Positions 1 through 8,458 of a DNA stretch of 64,000 bases are shown in pieces (position 1 is the stretch's first letter; each line of letters opens with the position of its first letter). The notes under the pieces are model-generated. The model saw only the letters and a list, made by a program, of their open reading frames with translations, did no database searches and had not been told where the DNA came from. Source of the stretch: Amycolatopsis sacchari (lineage in GTDB: Bacteria > Actinomycetota > Actinomycetes > Mycobacteriales > Pseudonocardiaceae); NCBI RefSeq assembly GCF_900114035.1, contig NZ_FORP01000029.1, forward strand, positions 1-64,000. Reading direction: 5' to 3'. A program made the translations under genes and the position numbers.

Positions 1-113
1 GGACACTTCCTGGCCAAGCCAACCCCACACGGCGGCAGCGCCCTTGCCAGTCACCACGCAACCAAACCGGACCATAACCACCAAGCCACAGCCCATCCAC
101 ACCCTCACACTGA

Positions 114-239
114 GTGCCCTTGGGCCGCGCAGGCCAGCCGGCCGAACTCGCCCCGGTGTACGTGCTGCTCGCCTCCGACGAGGCCAGCTACGTTTCCGGA
201 GCCCGAATCGCGGTTACCGGCGGCACGCCGGTCCTGTGA
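114..239 (+). pseudogene. 3' remnant of a short-chain dehydrogenase/reductase
   Basis: This frame encodes the typical C-terminal end of a classical SDR oxidoreductase. It reads [20 protein letters not shown], then [15 protein letters not shown] and a TGA stop. The motif GQPxELAPxYVxLASDxASYVSG followed by a terminal TGG is characteristic of the family. An in-frame stop lies just upstream at 111-113, and nothing before it reads as an SDR, so about five sixths of the gene is missing. There is no Rossmann motif or catalytic YxxxK. I read it as a gene scrap, not a functional product. The identity is well supported; how it was truncated is not visible. Confidence 0.65.
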
Positions 240-423
240 CGTGACCCGCGCCCGCGGTCCGGTGAGGTGGTGCCCGGCGGGGACGGAGTGTGCCGCAGGA
301 CGACCAGGGCGGCTCGCTCCTCCCCCACCGCGCGGGCCGGGAGAACGGCCGCAGTTGTCCACAATGGACGCCGGAAGGCGGCCGCCACAGGCCGGGTCCC
401 GGCCGTCCGGCCGCCGGTATGGA

Positions 424-999
424 TCACCGGCCCCCGCGCCGGAGCGTCCTCCTGATGGCCGCGAAGACCAGCCCGCCCGCCAGGACCCACGGCCCGGCGA
501 CGATGACCGGGTCCAGCATCTGGTGCTTGACGTCCGCGCGCTTCTTCCCCAACCGCGAGGACACGCCGTGCCGGGAGAACTCGCTGAGCACGCCGGTCTG
601 CGTGACCGGGTTGTCGGGACGCAGGGTCAGCAGCGAACGGGCGTGGCTCTCCCACGCGTCCACCCGGTCCGCGGCCAGCAGGAGCAGCCAGTGCGCCGCG
701 CGGCCCTCGCTGTACTTCCGGTAGGACAGTTTCCGCAGCATCCCCGAAAAACCCCTCGGCGGGCACGAAGTGCCGAAGACCGGGGTCAGGAACTCGTGCT
801 CGATCGACCGTTCCCGGGGCCACTTCTCCGGCTGCCGCTCCGGGAACTCCCAGTGCGCGCCGGTGCGGTCCTCCTGCCACTGCAGCTTGGGCACCGACGG
901 GCGGTCCTTCGGGTCGAGGTCGGCGCCCCAGCCCGGGATCCGGGCGCGCAGCTGGTCACTCGTCTCGGGCAGCGGCGGTCGTTCCGAGGTGTAGGTCAT
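424..999 (-). CDS. conserved hypothetical protein with C-terminal membrane anchor
   Basis: This 191-residue protein belongs to no family I recognise. Most of it is polar and rich in Arg, Pro and Trp. It includes a run of aromatic/charged residues around WALL-type helices (AAHWLLLLAADRVDAWESHA). A hydrophobic stretch near residues 168-186 (VIVAGPWVLAGGLVFAAI) precedes an Arg-rich tail, which fits a single C-terminal membrane anchor with a cytosolic bulk. The ATG start has GGAAAGG about 4 bases upstream. It begins 16 bases after the stop of the zinc alcohol dehydrogenase, so the two are probably co-transcribed. Function is unknown; the pairing suggests an accessory role for that dehydrogenase. 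Coding potential is convincing because codon bias and the reading frame are clean. Confidence 0.75.
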   Translation of the reverse strand: MTYTSERPPLPETSDQLRARIPGWGADLDPKDRPSVPKLQWQEDRTGAHWEFPERQPEKWPRERSIEHEFLTPVFGTSCPPRGFSGMLRKLSYRKYSEGRAAHWLLLLAADRVDAWESHARSLLTLRPDNPVTQTGVLSEFSRHGVSSRLGKKRADVKHQMLDPVIVAGPWVLAGGLVFAAIRRTLRRGGR

Positions 1000-1015
1000 G
1001 GCACCTTTCCTTCCT

Positions 1016-2161
1016 TCAGCTGCCCGCGACGATGAGGGGCTTGATGCAGCCGTCCAGCTTCGCCGAGAACATGTGGTAGCCCTCGGCGATGTGCTCGAGC
1101 GGGATGCGGTGGGTGACGATGTCGCTGGGTTTCAGGTAACCGTTGCGGATGTGCTCGAACAGCCGCGGCCATTGCCGCTTCACGGGGCACTGGTTCATCC
1201 GCAGCGTCAGTCCCTTGTTGAGGGCGTCCCCGAACTTCACGGCGCTGAACACCGGCCCGTACGCACCCATCACCGAGATGGTGCCGCCCTTGCGCACCGA
1301 ATCGATCGCCCAGTTGAGGGCCACCGGCGAGCCGCCCTGGAGCTTCAGCTTCGCCGACGTCACGTGCTGCACGAAGTTGCCGTCGGCTTCGGCGCCCGCG
1401 GCGTCGATCGCGACGTCGGCGCCGAGGTAGCCGGTGATCTTCTTCAGGTGCACGACGATGTCGTCGTACTCGCTGAAGTTGTACGTCTCGGCGTGGGCGA
1501 ACGTGCGGGCCTTCGCCAGCCGGTACTCCAGGTGGTCGATGACGATCACCCGGCCCGCCCCCATCAACCAGGCGGACTTCGCGGCGTACAGGCCCACCGG
1601 GCCGGCCCCGAAGACCACCACCACGTCCCCCTCCACGATGTCGCCGAGCTGCGCGCCGAAGTACCCGGTCGCGAGCGCGTCGGTGAGCAGGACCGCGTCC
1701 TCGTCGTCCATCCAGCCGGGAATGACGGCGGGCCCCACGTCGGCGAACGGCACCCGCACGTACTCGGCCTGCCCCCCGTCGTACCCGCCGCAGGTGTGCG
1801 AGTAGCCGTAGATGCCGCCGACAGCGGTGGCGTTGGGATTGACGTTGTGGCAGTTGGAATACAGACCCCGAGCGCAGTACCAGCACGTCCCGCAGAAGAT
1901 GTTGAACGGCACCATCACGCGGTCCCCCCGTGCGAGGTTCCGCACGCTGGAGCCCACCTCCTCGACGACGCCGACGAACTCGTGCCCGAACGTCATGCCG
2001 ACCCGCGTGTCCGGCATCATCCCGTGGTACAGGTGCAGGTCCGAGCCGCAGATCGCGGCCCGGGTGACGTGGACGACGGCGTCGTTCGGGTGCTCGATGG
2101 CGGGAACGTCCTTCTCCTCGACACGGACCTTGTACGGCCCGCGGTAGACCATCGCACGCAC
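1016..2161 (-). CDS. zinc-dependent alcohol dehydrogenase (formaldehyde-dehydrogenase-like MDR)
   Basis: This 381-residue medium-chain dehydrogenase should oxidise an alcohol or aldehyde with NAD(P). The catalytic-zinc ligands are visible as C38 in AICGSDLHLYHG and H60-E61 in TFGHEFVG. The structural-zinc cysteines follow in FCGTCWYCARGLYSNC. The Rossmann motif reads VVVFGAGPVGLYAA, followed by an acidic residue in VIVIDH. The whole fits the FDH-like subgroup, which often acts on glutathione- or mycothiol-free aldehydes, but substrate cannot be told from sequence. I chose the GTG start because GGAGGA sits 6 bases upstream; the longer frame has no ribosome site. It lies between a formate/nitrite transporter upstream (124 bases) and a small membrane-anchored protein downstream. 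Confidence 0.88.
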   Translation of the reverse strand: MRAMVYRGPYKVRVEEKDVPAIEHPNDAVVHVTRAAICGSDLHLYHGMMPDTRVGMTFGHEFVGVVEEVGSSVRNLARGDRVMVPFNIFCGTCWYCARGLYSNCHNVNPNATAVGGIYGYSHTCGGYDGGQAEYVRVPFADVGPAVIPGWMDDEDAVLLTDALATGYFGAQLGDIVEGDVVVVFGAGPVGLYAAKSAWLMGAGRVIVIDHLEYRLAKARTFAHAETYNFSEYDDIVVHLKKITGYLGADVAIDAAGAEADGNFVQHVTSAKLKLQGGSPVALNWAIDSVRKGGTISVMGAYGPVFSAVKFGDALNKGLTLRMNQCPVKRQWPRLFEHIRNGYLKPSDIVTHRIPLEHIAEGYHMFSAKLDGCIKPLIVAGS

Positions 2162-2285
2162 GGCTTCTCCTCCGACCTGTGGTCGAACGGCCTCTGGGGC
2201 CCCCTCCCGGCACATACCCGTCCCGTCTCCGCGTAATCCTCCCGGGTGTTGCTCCGATGACGCCCGGCTGACCGGGCACCCCGGG

Positions 2286-3125
2286 TCAGGTCCCTCCACG
2301 GGCCTCCTGCTGGGCCTCCTCGACCCGGTGGGACACCCGGAGCAGCCGGATCGAGGTGACCAGTCCGATGCCCCCGATGATGTTGCCCAGCGAGGACCAG
2401 GCCAGCGCGAGGGCCCAGTCGGCCCACGAGTAGTGCGCCCTGCCTCCGAGCAGCCCGGCGAACATGAGGATCGAGTCGAGCACCGAATGGAACAGCTGCC
2501 CCCCGACGAGCAGGAACGGCATGGCCACCGCCGCGACGAGCTTGACCCCCATGTCGTTCGTGGCGTGCTGCATCCTGGTCATGAGAGTGATCACCGCGCC
2601 CGCGAGCACGGCCAGGAACAGCGAGCTCCAGGACACGCCCAGCGTCGCGTAGTGGTCGCCGGTCGCGGCGGCGGTGTCGCGAAGGCCGGGCAGCGCGACC
2701 ACGATCATGCCGGCCATCACGAAACCCCCGGCGAGGTTCGCGGTGAGGGTGACCAGCCACAACCGGAACAACCGTGGCCAGGAACCGGTACCGGACGCCA
2801 AAGCGGTCACCGGCACCAGGAAGTTTTCGGTGAACAGCTCGCTGCGCGCGAGAAGCAGCGCGATGAACCCGATCGTGAACGCGGCGGCCGCCAGCAGCGG
2901 CTGGCCGGTCTCGTGCTTGACGACCAGGTAAGCCAGCACTCCCACGGCGACGTCGACGCCGCCGAGCAGGCCGGTGGCCAGCAACGGCAGCAACGGACGT
3001 CCCAGCCGGTCCCGCCCTTCGGCGATGATCCGGTCGAACGCCTCCTCGAGTTCCGGCTCGTCCCGGCTGCCGGCCTGGGACCGCAGGGGCAGAGTTGCGC
3101 GTTCGTCGTTCGAATCGTCTGACAT
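2286..3125 (-). CDS. formate/nitrite transporter (FocA/NirC) family protein
   Basis: This 279-residue integral membrane protein has about six hydrophobic segments after a polar N-terminal tail of roughly 45 residues. The family signatures are visible: ARSELFTENFLVPVTA in the second/third helix region, and a downstream NLAGGF motif with the Asn typical of the FNT fold. A C-terminal SLGNIIGGIG motif matches the last helix. Members form pentameric channels for formate, nitrite, hydrosulfide or similar small anions. This is one of the divergent actinobacterial members, so the permeant ion is unknown. The ATG start has GGAGG 4 bases upstream. The gene precedes the zinc dehydrogenase on the same strand, which could link anion transport to C1 or aldehyde metabolism. 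Confidence 0.85.
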   Translation of the reverse strand: MSDDSNDERATLPLRSQAGSRDEPELEEAFDRIIAEGRDRLGRPLLPLLATGLLGGVDVAVGVLAYLVVKHETGQPLLAAAAFTIGFIALLLARSELFTENFLVPVTALASGTGSWPRLFRLWLVTLTANLAGGFVMAGMIVVALPGLRDTAAATGDHYATLGVSWSSLFLAVLAGAVITLMTRMQHATNDMGVKLVAAVAMPFLLVGGQLFHSVLDSILMFAGLLGGRAHYSWADWALALAWSSLGNIIGGIGLVTSIRLLRVSHRVEEAQQEARGGT

Positions 3126-3366
3126 CCTGCCTCCAACCGCGGCGGAACCCGGCGACCGACCGCATACCCGGACGGAGCGGACCTATTCGCGGGCGCCCCG
3201 CGGAGGTGCCACCGCGCCACGGCTGAGCGGGCCCTTGCAGGGCAACGGTTTCTTCCCGTGGGGTGGAGCACGGGAGTCGGCCGTGAGCGGGCGGCCGGTG
3301 ACGACATGGCCAACGGCTTGCGGTGCTTGGGTCACGGCCGCAACGGTGCCCGCGAGTTCGATCCAG

Positions 3367-3723
3367 CTATATCCGCAGCCGAGCGGTGTGGGTGTCGTCG
3401 CCGGTGATCGTCAGCTCCGCCGGCTTCAGCATGACCGGATCGGGGCCGCTGGCCAGCAGATCCATCAACCGCGGCAGGTGCCCGACGAGCGCACCGTCGA
3501 GGTGTGCTTGGAACGCGGCGGGAGAGGCGTACTTCTCGATGAGCGTAAGTCGAAGCGGATCGGAGTCGGGCTCCACGTACAGCGCGAAGCGGAGGGTGCC
3601 GGGCTCGTCGCGAAGCACCTCGGTGCTCAGTTCGGAGAACTCCGCGAGCAGCTCGGCACCACGGCCAGGCTTGGCCTGGAACGTGGCGACAACGATGGTT
3701 TCGGCAGGAGACGGTTCGGACAC
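3367..3723 (-). CDS. ABM-domain monooxygenase (putative quinol monooxygenase, YgiN-like)
   Basis: This 118-residue protein is a single antibiotic-biosynthesis-monooxygenase (ABM) ferredoxin-like domain. It opens with ETIVVATFQAKPGRGAELLA and has the usual LRDEPGTLRFALY strand and a late YASPAAFQAHLDGALVGH helix with the conserved His. Such proteins are small dimeric, cofactor-free oxygenases acting on quinols or polyphenols, or are simply stress-linked proteins of unknown substrate. The GTG start has GAGGAG 6 bases upstream. It lies 84 bases downstream of a broken NmrA-like oxidoreductase on the same strand, and the pair is divergent from a LysR regulator, a common arrangement for quinone or electrophile defence. 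A second ABM gene lies near 59 kb. Confidence 0.85.
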   Translation of the reverse strand: MSEPSPAETIVVATFQAKPGRGAELLAEFSELSTEVLRDEPGTLRFALYVEPDSDPLRLTLIEKYASPAAFQAHLDGALVGHLPRLMDLLASGPDPVMLKPAELTITGDDTHTARLRI

Positions 3724-3807
3724 GTGAAGCTCCTCAGGCGGAGAACGAACGGGGGAACTGCGACGGAGGCGGTTGGTGAGCGGCAGGTAGGCCGCGTCGG
3801 AACGCCA

Positions 3808-4580
3808 TCAGGTAGCAGTGAAGGAGGCGGCATGCGCACGGGCGAAGCCCGCGAACGCGCGGGCAGGGCGACCGAGTAGTGCCGTCAGGTCGTCGGAGAG
3901 CCAGGGGGTATCGCCGTCGGCGATCAGCTCGAACGCCAGAGCGTTGTTCTCGGCTGCCGAGAGCGGCAGACCCGCTGCGCGGAAAGCGCTGACGTCCTCC
4001 TCATGCGACCGGGGTGTGAAGGTGATCCTGCGGCCCAGCACATCGGACAGGACGTCGGCGATGTCCGGGTACGACAGCAGCTGCGGGCCCGCAGCCAGTA
4101 GGTCTTGCCCGCGTGGGCACCGGGGTCGGACATCACACGCGCCGCCACGGCCGCGACGTCACGAGCATCGATCAGTCCGACTCGGCCCCTCCCTGTGGAG
4201 GCTGCGAAGCTGTCGGTCTGCGCGGTCCTCGGTGCCATGGCGAGCAGGTTCTGCATGAAGGCGTTGCTCCACAGGAGCGTGTATCCCATGTGGGTCAGCT
4301 TGACCACGTGCTTGACACGGGCCGCGGCGGTCGCTTCAACGACACCGAGCTCCTCGCCGGGCGCCGCGGGGCTGACCAGCACCACGCCGTCGGCATCTGT
4401 CACGGCGTCCTTGACGATCGCCGAGTCCCGCAGATCTCCAACGACGAGCTCGACGCCGGGAATACGCAGACCCTCGTGCCGCCCGACGTCGCGGACAAGC
4501 ACACGCACACCGGCCCCAGCACTGGCCAACAACAGCGCCGCCTCGGTTCCGGCCTTGCCGGCCGTGGCCACCAGGATCAT
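3808..4580 (-). pseudogene. NmrA-like NAD(P)-binding oxidoreductase, internally deleted and frameshifted
   Basis: The start is clear (AAGGAG 6 bases before ATG), and the N-terminus MILVATAGKAG carries the Rossmann loop of NmrA/QOR2-type atypical SDRs. The gene is damaged twice. Near 4285 the chain jumps from KLTHMG straight to YTLLWSNAFMQN, skipping roughly 25-30 residues that normally lie between these motifs, with the frame kept. Near 4098 the frame shifts: the open frame continues as nonsense, whereas the true tail (GPQLLSYPDIADVL, then LGRRITF to AHAASFTAT) is in another frame, consistent with one lost base. Relatives reduce quinones or sense redox state. It is divergent from a LysR gene and upstream of an ABM gene. 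The frameshift alone could be an error; the deletion suggests real decay. Confidence 0.75.
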
Positions 4581-4638
4581 TGTTGCTCCTTCGAAGTCGG
4601 TCCGGGCAAGTCTGTCGCCGGCGGCGCGGGCGATCAAC

Positions 4639-4668
4639 GAGACTTGTCGCAACGCAGCGATTAGTCTC
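4639..4668. promoter_or_regulatory. dyad operator candidate for the LysR regulator
   Basis: A 30-base dyad lies in the 96-base gap between the NmrA-like pseudogene and the LysR gene. Outer arms GAGACT and AGTCTC and inner arms TCGC and GCGA share the same centre (4653.5); 11 of 15 positions pair. Its place between divergent genes, just 8 bases before the LysR start, fits a LysR binding site. The assignment is inferred from symmetry and position. Confidence 0.5.
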
Positions 4669-4676
4669 AGTAATTG

Positions 4677-5603
4677 ATGGAGATCTCGGTGGAGTTGCAG
4701 GAGTTGCGAATCTTCCTGGTCCTGGCAGAAGAGCGGCACTTCGGTCGGACTGCCTCGCGCCTGTTGCTGTCGCAATCCCGGGTCAGCCAGGCCATTCGGT
4801 CGCTTGAGCGCAAACTGGACGGCAGACTGTTCGAACGCACCAGCCGCTCGGTACACCTCACCGCGTTCGGCGAGGTCGTGCGTGACGACGTCGGGCAAGC
4901 GTACGCAGCCCTCGTCGAGGCACTTCAGCGCAGCAAGCACCGGGCGAGCTCGGTCGTCGGCACCGTCCAGCTGGGCATCTACAACAACTCGCTCAACGCC
5001 GGCCCGCAGATGACGGCGGTCGTGCGCGCCTTCACCGCCGCCCACCCCTCCTGCGCGGTTCATTTCGTCGACGTCGGTTCGGTACCCGATCCACTGGCGC
5101 TCTTGCGCAGCGGGCAGGTGGACCTCTACACCGCGAGGCTGCCACTTGATCAGCCCGACCTCACGATCGGCCCCGTGCTGGTGCGGCAACGACGCGTGCT
5201 GCTCGTCGCGGCGACCGATCCCTTGGCCGGCCGCGAATCGATCGACTACGACGAGATCGGAGAGCGCCCGGTGGGCACCCTCGGCCCCACACAGCCCCCC
5301 GAGTTCGCCGAGGCGTTCATCCCGTCCGTCACCGGCACCGGCCGACGGGTGCAGCGCACCGTCGGTAACCTCGGAACCGCCGTAGAGATCAACATGCAAG
5401 TCGCCCTCGGGCAGCTCGTCCATCCCACCGTGGAGGGCTGGACCGAGCACCACTACCACCCCGACGTCGTTGCGGTCCCGATCCGGGATCTCCCGCCGTC
5501 CGAGACAGCTCTTTGCTGGCTCACCGCCGTGAACAACCCGCGCACCAGCGCCTTCGTCGAGCAAGCCGTCGCGGTACTCGCGCAGTCGGACTCGCACCGC
5601 TGA
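4677..5603 (+). CDS. LysR-family transcriptional regulator
   Basis: This 308-residue protein has the standard LysR layout. The N-terminal winged HTH spans about residues 5-65, with LRIFLVLAEERHFGRTASRL and then LLLSQSRVSQAIRSLERKL and LFERTSRSVHLTAFG. A periplasmic-binding-like effector domain follows from about residue 90 to the end. I use the ATG immediately after an in-frame TTG; both are possible. It is transcribed away from the NmrA-like oxidoreductase pseudogene and ABM monooxygenase, so it probably controls them in response to a small-molecule co-inducer, perhaps a quinone or aromatic compound. With the oxidoreductase broken, it may now serve mainly the ABM gene and itself. The ligand is unknown. 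Confidence 0.88.
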   Translation: MEISVELQELRIFLVLAEERHFGRTASRLLLSQSRVSQAIRSLERKLDGRLFERTSRSVHLTAFGEVVRDDVGQAYAALVEALQRSKHRASSVVGTVQLGIYNNSLNAGPQMTAVVRAFTAAHPSCAVHFVDVGSVPDPLALLRSGQVDLYTARLPLDQPDLTIGPVLVRQRRVLLVAATDPLAGRESIDYDEIGERPVGTLGPTQPPEFAEAFIPSVTGTGRRVQRTVGNLGTAVEINMQVALGQLVHPTVEGWTEHHYHPDVVAVPIRDLPPSETALCWLTAVNNPRTSAFVEQAVAVLAQSDSHR

Positions 5604-6048
5604 GGCGATCTCAGCCAGGTCGTCGAGGTGGCGCGAGCGGACGCGCGGTCGCGGAGGGGCACCTCACCGGCGATTCCCCTTGGCCCAGCCCGCGTTCTGG
5701 ACCCCGGAGCGCAGGCTGTCGAGGAGCACGGTGAAGCGCCCACAGCGTCGTGGTCACCAGGCGCGGGCCGAGGCCCCCGTCGCAGCGCCACCGCCTCGAG
5801 CTGCTTTTCCCGTGTTCCCCGGGCACGAGCAACGCTGCGGTCTCGTGCGGCGAGGTGGTGCGCGCACCTGGCGCCGATGGTGCCGGCTGGGAGGACCACG
5901 GTGTGCGCCCGGAGCCGCGAGCGGTGGTCCGGTGGGGCTGATGACGCGGGATGACCGTGCCTTGGATGTGACCAGCGAACGAGCACAGTGGACTCAACGA
6001 CACATTGGCGATCTGGTCCACTCGGGGGCGGTGAACCACGACAACTGC
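5604..6048. other. gene-free stretch, no recognisable remnant
   Basis: Between the LysR stop and the transposase fossil there is about 445 bases without a convincing gene. Open frames on both strands are mutually overlapping, rich in Arg, Pro and Ala, and show no family motif. I see no clear repeat or terminator hairpin. Some of this may be decayed sequence associated with the adjacent insertion element fossil, but I cannot align it to a known protein. Confidence 0.4.
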
Positions 6049-6433
6049 GTGCGAATTCAGGTTTCCTCGCGGTGAGCTGAGCAGTTCCGCATCCCGCGCG
6101 GGCCTTTCGACGGGGCACGCTCCTCGGCTGCCCAACACGTTCTCGGGGCGATCCGTGCGCCCGCGTCGTTCAAGACCACGCAGATCGACTCGGTTCCGGG
6201 ATTCTTCCCCTCAACGACCCGCTGGGGCGCGGAACCGTCAGGAGTGCCGTGCCGTCGATCTCGGCGCGCTTGCCCCACATCCGCAACACCTCCGGGTGCA
6301 CATCCAGCCGGCCCGCGACCCCCGGCGGATCGCCGACCGCCGCCATCCACTGCCTCTCGGCCGCGATCGCCTCCGGTGCCAACCGCGTCGCCCATTCACG
6401 CAGCTCATCGCTGTACTTCCCCGGTGCCGGCAT
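6049..6433 (-). mobile_element. IS3-family transposase fossil (orfA plus start of orfB)
   Basis: The minus strand carries the start of an IS3-type OrfA. MPAPGKYSDELREWATRLA is followed by LDVHPEVLRMWGKRAEIDG, matching the usual KYPDELRERATRLA...LGVHPETLRNWVKQAEIDG helix-turn-helix. In a second frame follow SICVVLNDAGARIAP and then TCWAAEERAP, matching the VEPICRVL...IAPSTYYAAKSRPPS opening of OrfB. In a third frame comes ERPARDAELLSSP, matching the next segment. At least two frameshifts and large deletions remove the DDE domain, so it cannot transpose. No terminal inverted repeats were found. This documents an old insertion between the LysR region and the MocR operon. Confidence 0.75.
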
Positions 6434-6924
6434 GCCCTGTGTCGTTCCTGGAATCACAGCCTGCACAAAACCCGGGGCGCATCACAAGCACGCCCCTGCG
6501 GATCCCAGGGCGGTGGATGCCAGCCGGCGCCGCGAAACCAAGCCAGATCATGACCGCCAATACCACAACGGCCGCAGTGATCGCCATCGCGGCGAAAGCT
6601 TCTTCGAAGCCCCGAAGTCGATAGTCCACATCGGCGGACCTCACTCACGCAATCGGATCAGTGCAGGAACCTCCGTGGGGCTGACGGGTGACGGCTTCCC
6701 TCCGCTGCGTCTGTGCCTCGTTGATCGCCTCGACCAGCGCGTCGATTACCGCGGAGCGGATCAACTACGCCGCAACCGTCTGGGCGGTCCTCGTTCCGCA
6801 CGATGACGATCACTCCCGACGCCAAACGGGATCGCCATTCGGCCGCGATGCTCGGCCGTCGGTTCGGGGTGGCCACGGTCGCCGACGCCGGCCTCACGCG
6901 CCACCACCGATCCCCGTGCGGCGG
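6434..6924. other. decayed stretch with a possible small membrane-protein remnant
   Basis: This roughly 490-base stretch between the transposase fossil and the MocR gene holds no clear intact gene. On the minus strand, at about 6510-6644, a frame encodes FEEAFAAMAITAAVVVLAVM and WLGFAA, which would be one transmembrane helix. It runs into the transposase fossil, so it may be a membrane protein truncated by the old insertion. Upstream (6660-6900, minus) short pieces such as SAVIDALVEAINEAQTQR look protein-like but change frame. I cannot assign a family. Confidence 0.3.
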
Positions 6925-8388
6925 TCAAACGATCGGATCAGGGTACACCGGGAGCGCCTCCGTGCTGTTCGCGTAGCTCTCCCACGCGCTCGCGAGCACA
7001 GCACACGCGTTCCGCAGCTCCGGCTCCGGGAGCGAATACGGCAGGCGGATGAACCGGTCCAGAACACCGTTCGGCGACAAGCGGGTGCCGGGCAGCAGGA
7101 GCAACTGGTGCCGCAGCGCGTGCTGGGCGAAGGCGCTGCTGGATCCGGAGGGCAGCATCGCCCAGCCCGAGAGTCCACCGGCCGGCCGGCTGACGGTCAG
7201 CCCGAGGGCGCGGGCGCTCTGAAGCGCCAGCTCGCGCTGGCGGGCCAGACGCTGCCGCCGGGTGACCAGGTACGTGTCCAGACCGCCTCCGAGGAAAAGA
7301 CGTGCGGCCGCGAGCTGCTCCAGCAGTGGCGTGCTCAGGGTCGAGGTGAGCTTGAGGCTCGCGAGGGCCTGGATGGTCGTGGGCTCCGCGCGAACCCACC
7401 CGATCCTGAGCCCGGCCCACACGCATTTGCTCAGGGACCCCACGGTGATCGTGTTCCGCGCCGGCGCGAACGTGGCCAGGGGGGCCGGCATCACGAGGTC
7501 CTCGTCCACGGCGAGCTCCACGTTGGTCTCGTCCACGACGAGCGTGAGTTTCTCGCGTGCGGCGAACTCGGCCAGGTTCTCGCGAACGTCCTGTCCCATC
7601 AGGCGTCCCGTCGGGTTGTGGAAGTCCGGTGTCAGGTACGCCACCCTGGCCCGGTTGCGCCGCGCCAGGGTGGCCAGTCGTTCGACGTCCCAGGACGTCT
7701 CGCTGATGTCGAGACCGATGAGGTCGGCACGCGCTTGCCGGAGCCGGTCGATGACGCCAGCGTAGGCGGGTGACTCCAGCAGGACGGCGTCTCCCGGCTG
7801 GATCAGCAAACGGGTCACCAGGTCGATCGCATGCTGGGCGCCGGAGGTGACGAGGATCTGTTCGGAGTTGGTCGGAAGTCCCCGTCGCTCGAACCGGCGG
7901 GCGACGGCCTTCCGCAGTTCAGGAATGCCCAGCACGTCGTAGCCGTCACGGGCCGTGAACGACGCGACGTCGGCGGCGGCGCGCCCCAGGACCTCCACCA
8001 CGACGTCGTCGGCACGGGTCGTCGCCTTCGACAGATCGAGGGGACCCGGCAGCGGCCCCGCCGCGGGGAGCCAGGAGCCGGATCTGGTGGTGGAGTCGTC
8101 GGGGAGCCGGACGTAGTTGCCGGAACGCGGATGGGAGTCGAGCAGCCCGGACTGCCGCAGCTCCTCGTACACCCTGACCGCCGTACTGCGGCTCAGGCCG
8201 AATCCCTCCGCGATGTGGCGGTGGGAGGGCAGCCGATCCCCGGGCGCGAGACGGCCGTCCAGGATGGCGTCCGTCAGCGCTCCGGACATTCGCCGGTACA
8301 GCGGCCCTGGCCTGCTCTGCCAAGGACCTAGAAGGCGTACCAGCCGGTCCAGTGACAGAGCAGCCTGCGATCTAGAGGTGACAGACAT
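6925..8388 (-). CDS. MocR-type regulator (GntR HTH fused to class-I aminotransferase fold)
   Basis: This 487-residue protein joins a GntR winged helix (about residues 28-95) to an aspartate-aminotransferase-like domain (about 125-475). The HTH has DAILDGRLAPGDRLPSHRHI and GLSRSTAVRVYEELRQSGLL; the PLP-lysine motif VGSLSKCVWAGLRIGW lies near residue 319. MocR regulators bind PLP or a PLP-amino-acid adduct and activate or repress nearby genes for amino acid, amine or vitamin B6 metabolism. It is divergent, with 70 bases between starts, from a PLP-enzyme/ALDH/permease/aspartase operon, its likely target. The start codon has no strong ribosome site, so the true start may differ slightly. Confidence 0.9.
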   Translation of the reverse strand: MSVTSRSQAALSLDRLVRLLGPWQSRPGPLYRRMSGALTDAILDGRLAPGDRLPSHRHIAEGFGLSRSTAVRVYEELRQSGLLDSHPRSGNYVRLPDDSTTRSGSWLPAAGPLPGPLDLSKATTRADDVVVEVLGRAAADVASFTARDGYDVLGIPELRKAVARRFERRGLPTNSEQILVTSGAQHAIDLVTRLLIQPGDAVLLESPAYAGVIDRLRQARADLIGLDISETSWDVERLATLARRNRARVAYLTPDFHNPTGRLMGQDVRENLAEFAAREKLTLVVDETNVELAVDEDLVMPAPLATFAPARNTITVGSLSKCVWAGLRIGWVRAEPTTIQALASLKLTSTLSTPLLEQLAAARLFLGGGLDTYLVTRRQRLARQRELALQSARALGLTVSRPAGGLSGWAMLPSGSSSAFAQHALRHQLLLLPGTRLSPNGVLDRFIRLPYSLPEPELRNACAVLASAWESYANSTEALPVYPDPIV

Positions 8389-8412
8389 GGAAAAAACATA
8401 CCAGCAATTGTC

Positions 8413-8439
8413 ATCTGGCCTCTAATTATCAGGCCAGAT
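8413..8439. promoter_or_regulatory. dyad operator between MocR gene and catabolic operon
   Basis: Perfect 9-base arms ATCTGGCCT and AGGCCAGAT flank a 9-base AT-rich spacer, in the middle of the 70-base divergent gap. The AT-rich centre (TCTAATTATC) stands out in GC-rich surroundings and probably overlaps promoter elements for one or both directions. It is the obvious binding site for the MocR protein encoded alongside. The symmetry is seen directly; the regulator match is inferred. Confidence 0.6.
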
Positions 8440-8458
8440 TCGTCTTACCGTCAGCACC

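Noticed and set aside
188-880. Minus-strand frame overlapping the 191-residue hypothetical gene
   Set aside because: Composition is Arg/Gly/Pro-rich nonsense typical of a shifted frame. The other frame has a start with ribosome site right after the dehydrogenase stop.
998-2236. Long open frame on the plus strand opposite the zinc alcohol dehydrogenase
   Set aside because: It is antisense to a gene with clear zinc and Rossmann motifs, is rich in Val, Arg, His and Pro, and has no ribosome site or family motif. GC-rich coding DNA commonly keeps the opposite frame open.
8389-8458. Riboswitch or T-box leader before the gamma-lyase
   Set aside because: The whole divergent gap is 70 bases and is filled by an operator dyad, which leaves no room for a SAM riboswitch or T-box fold.
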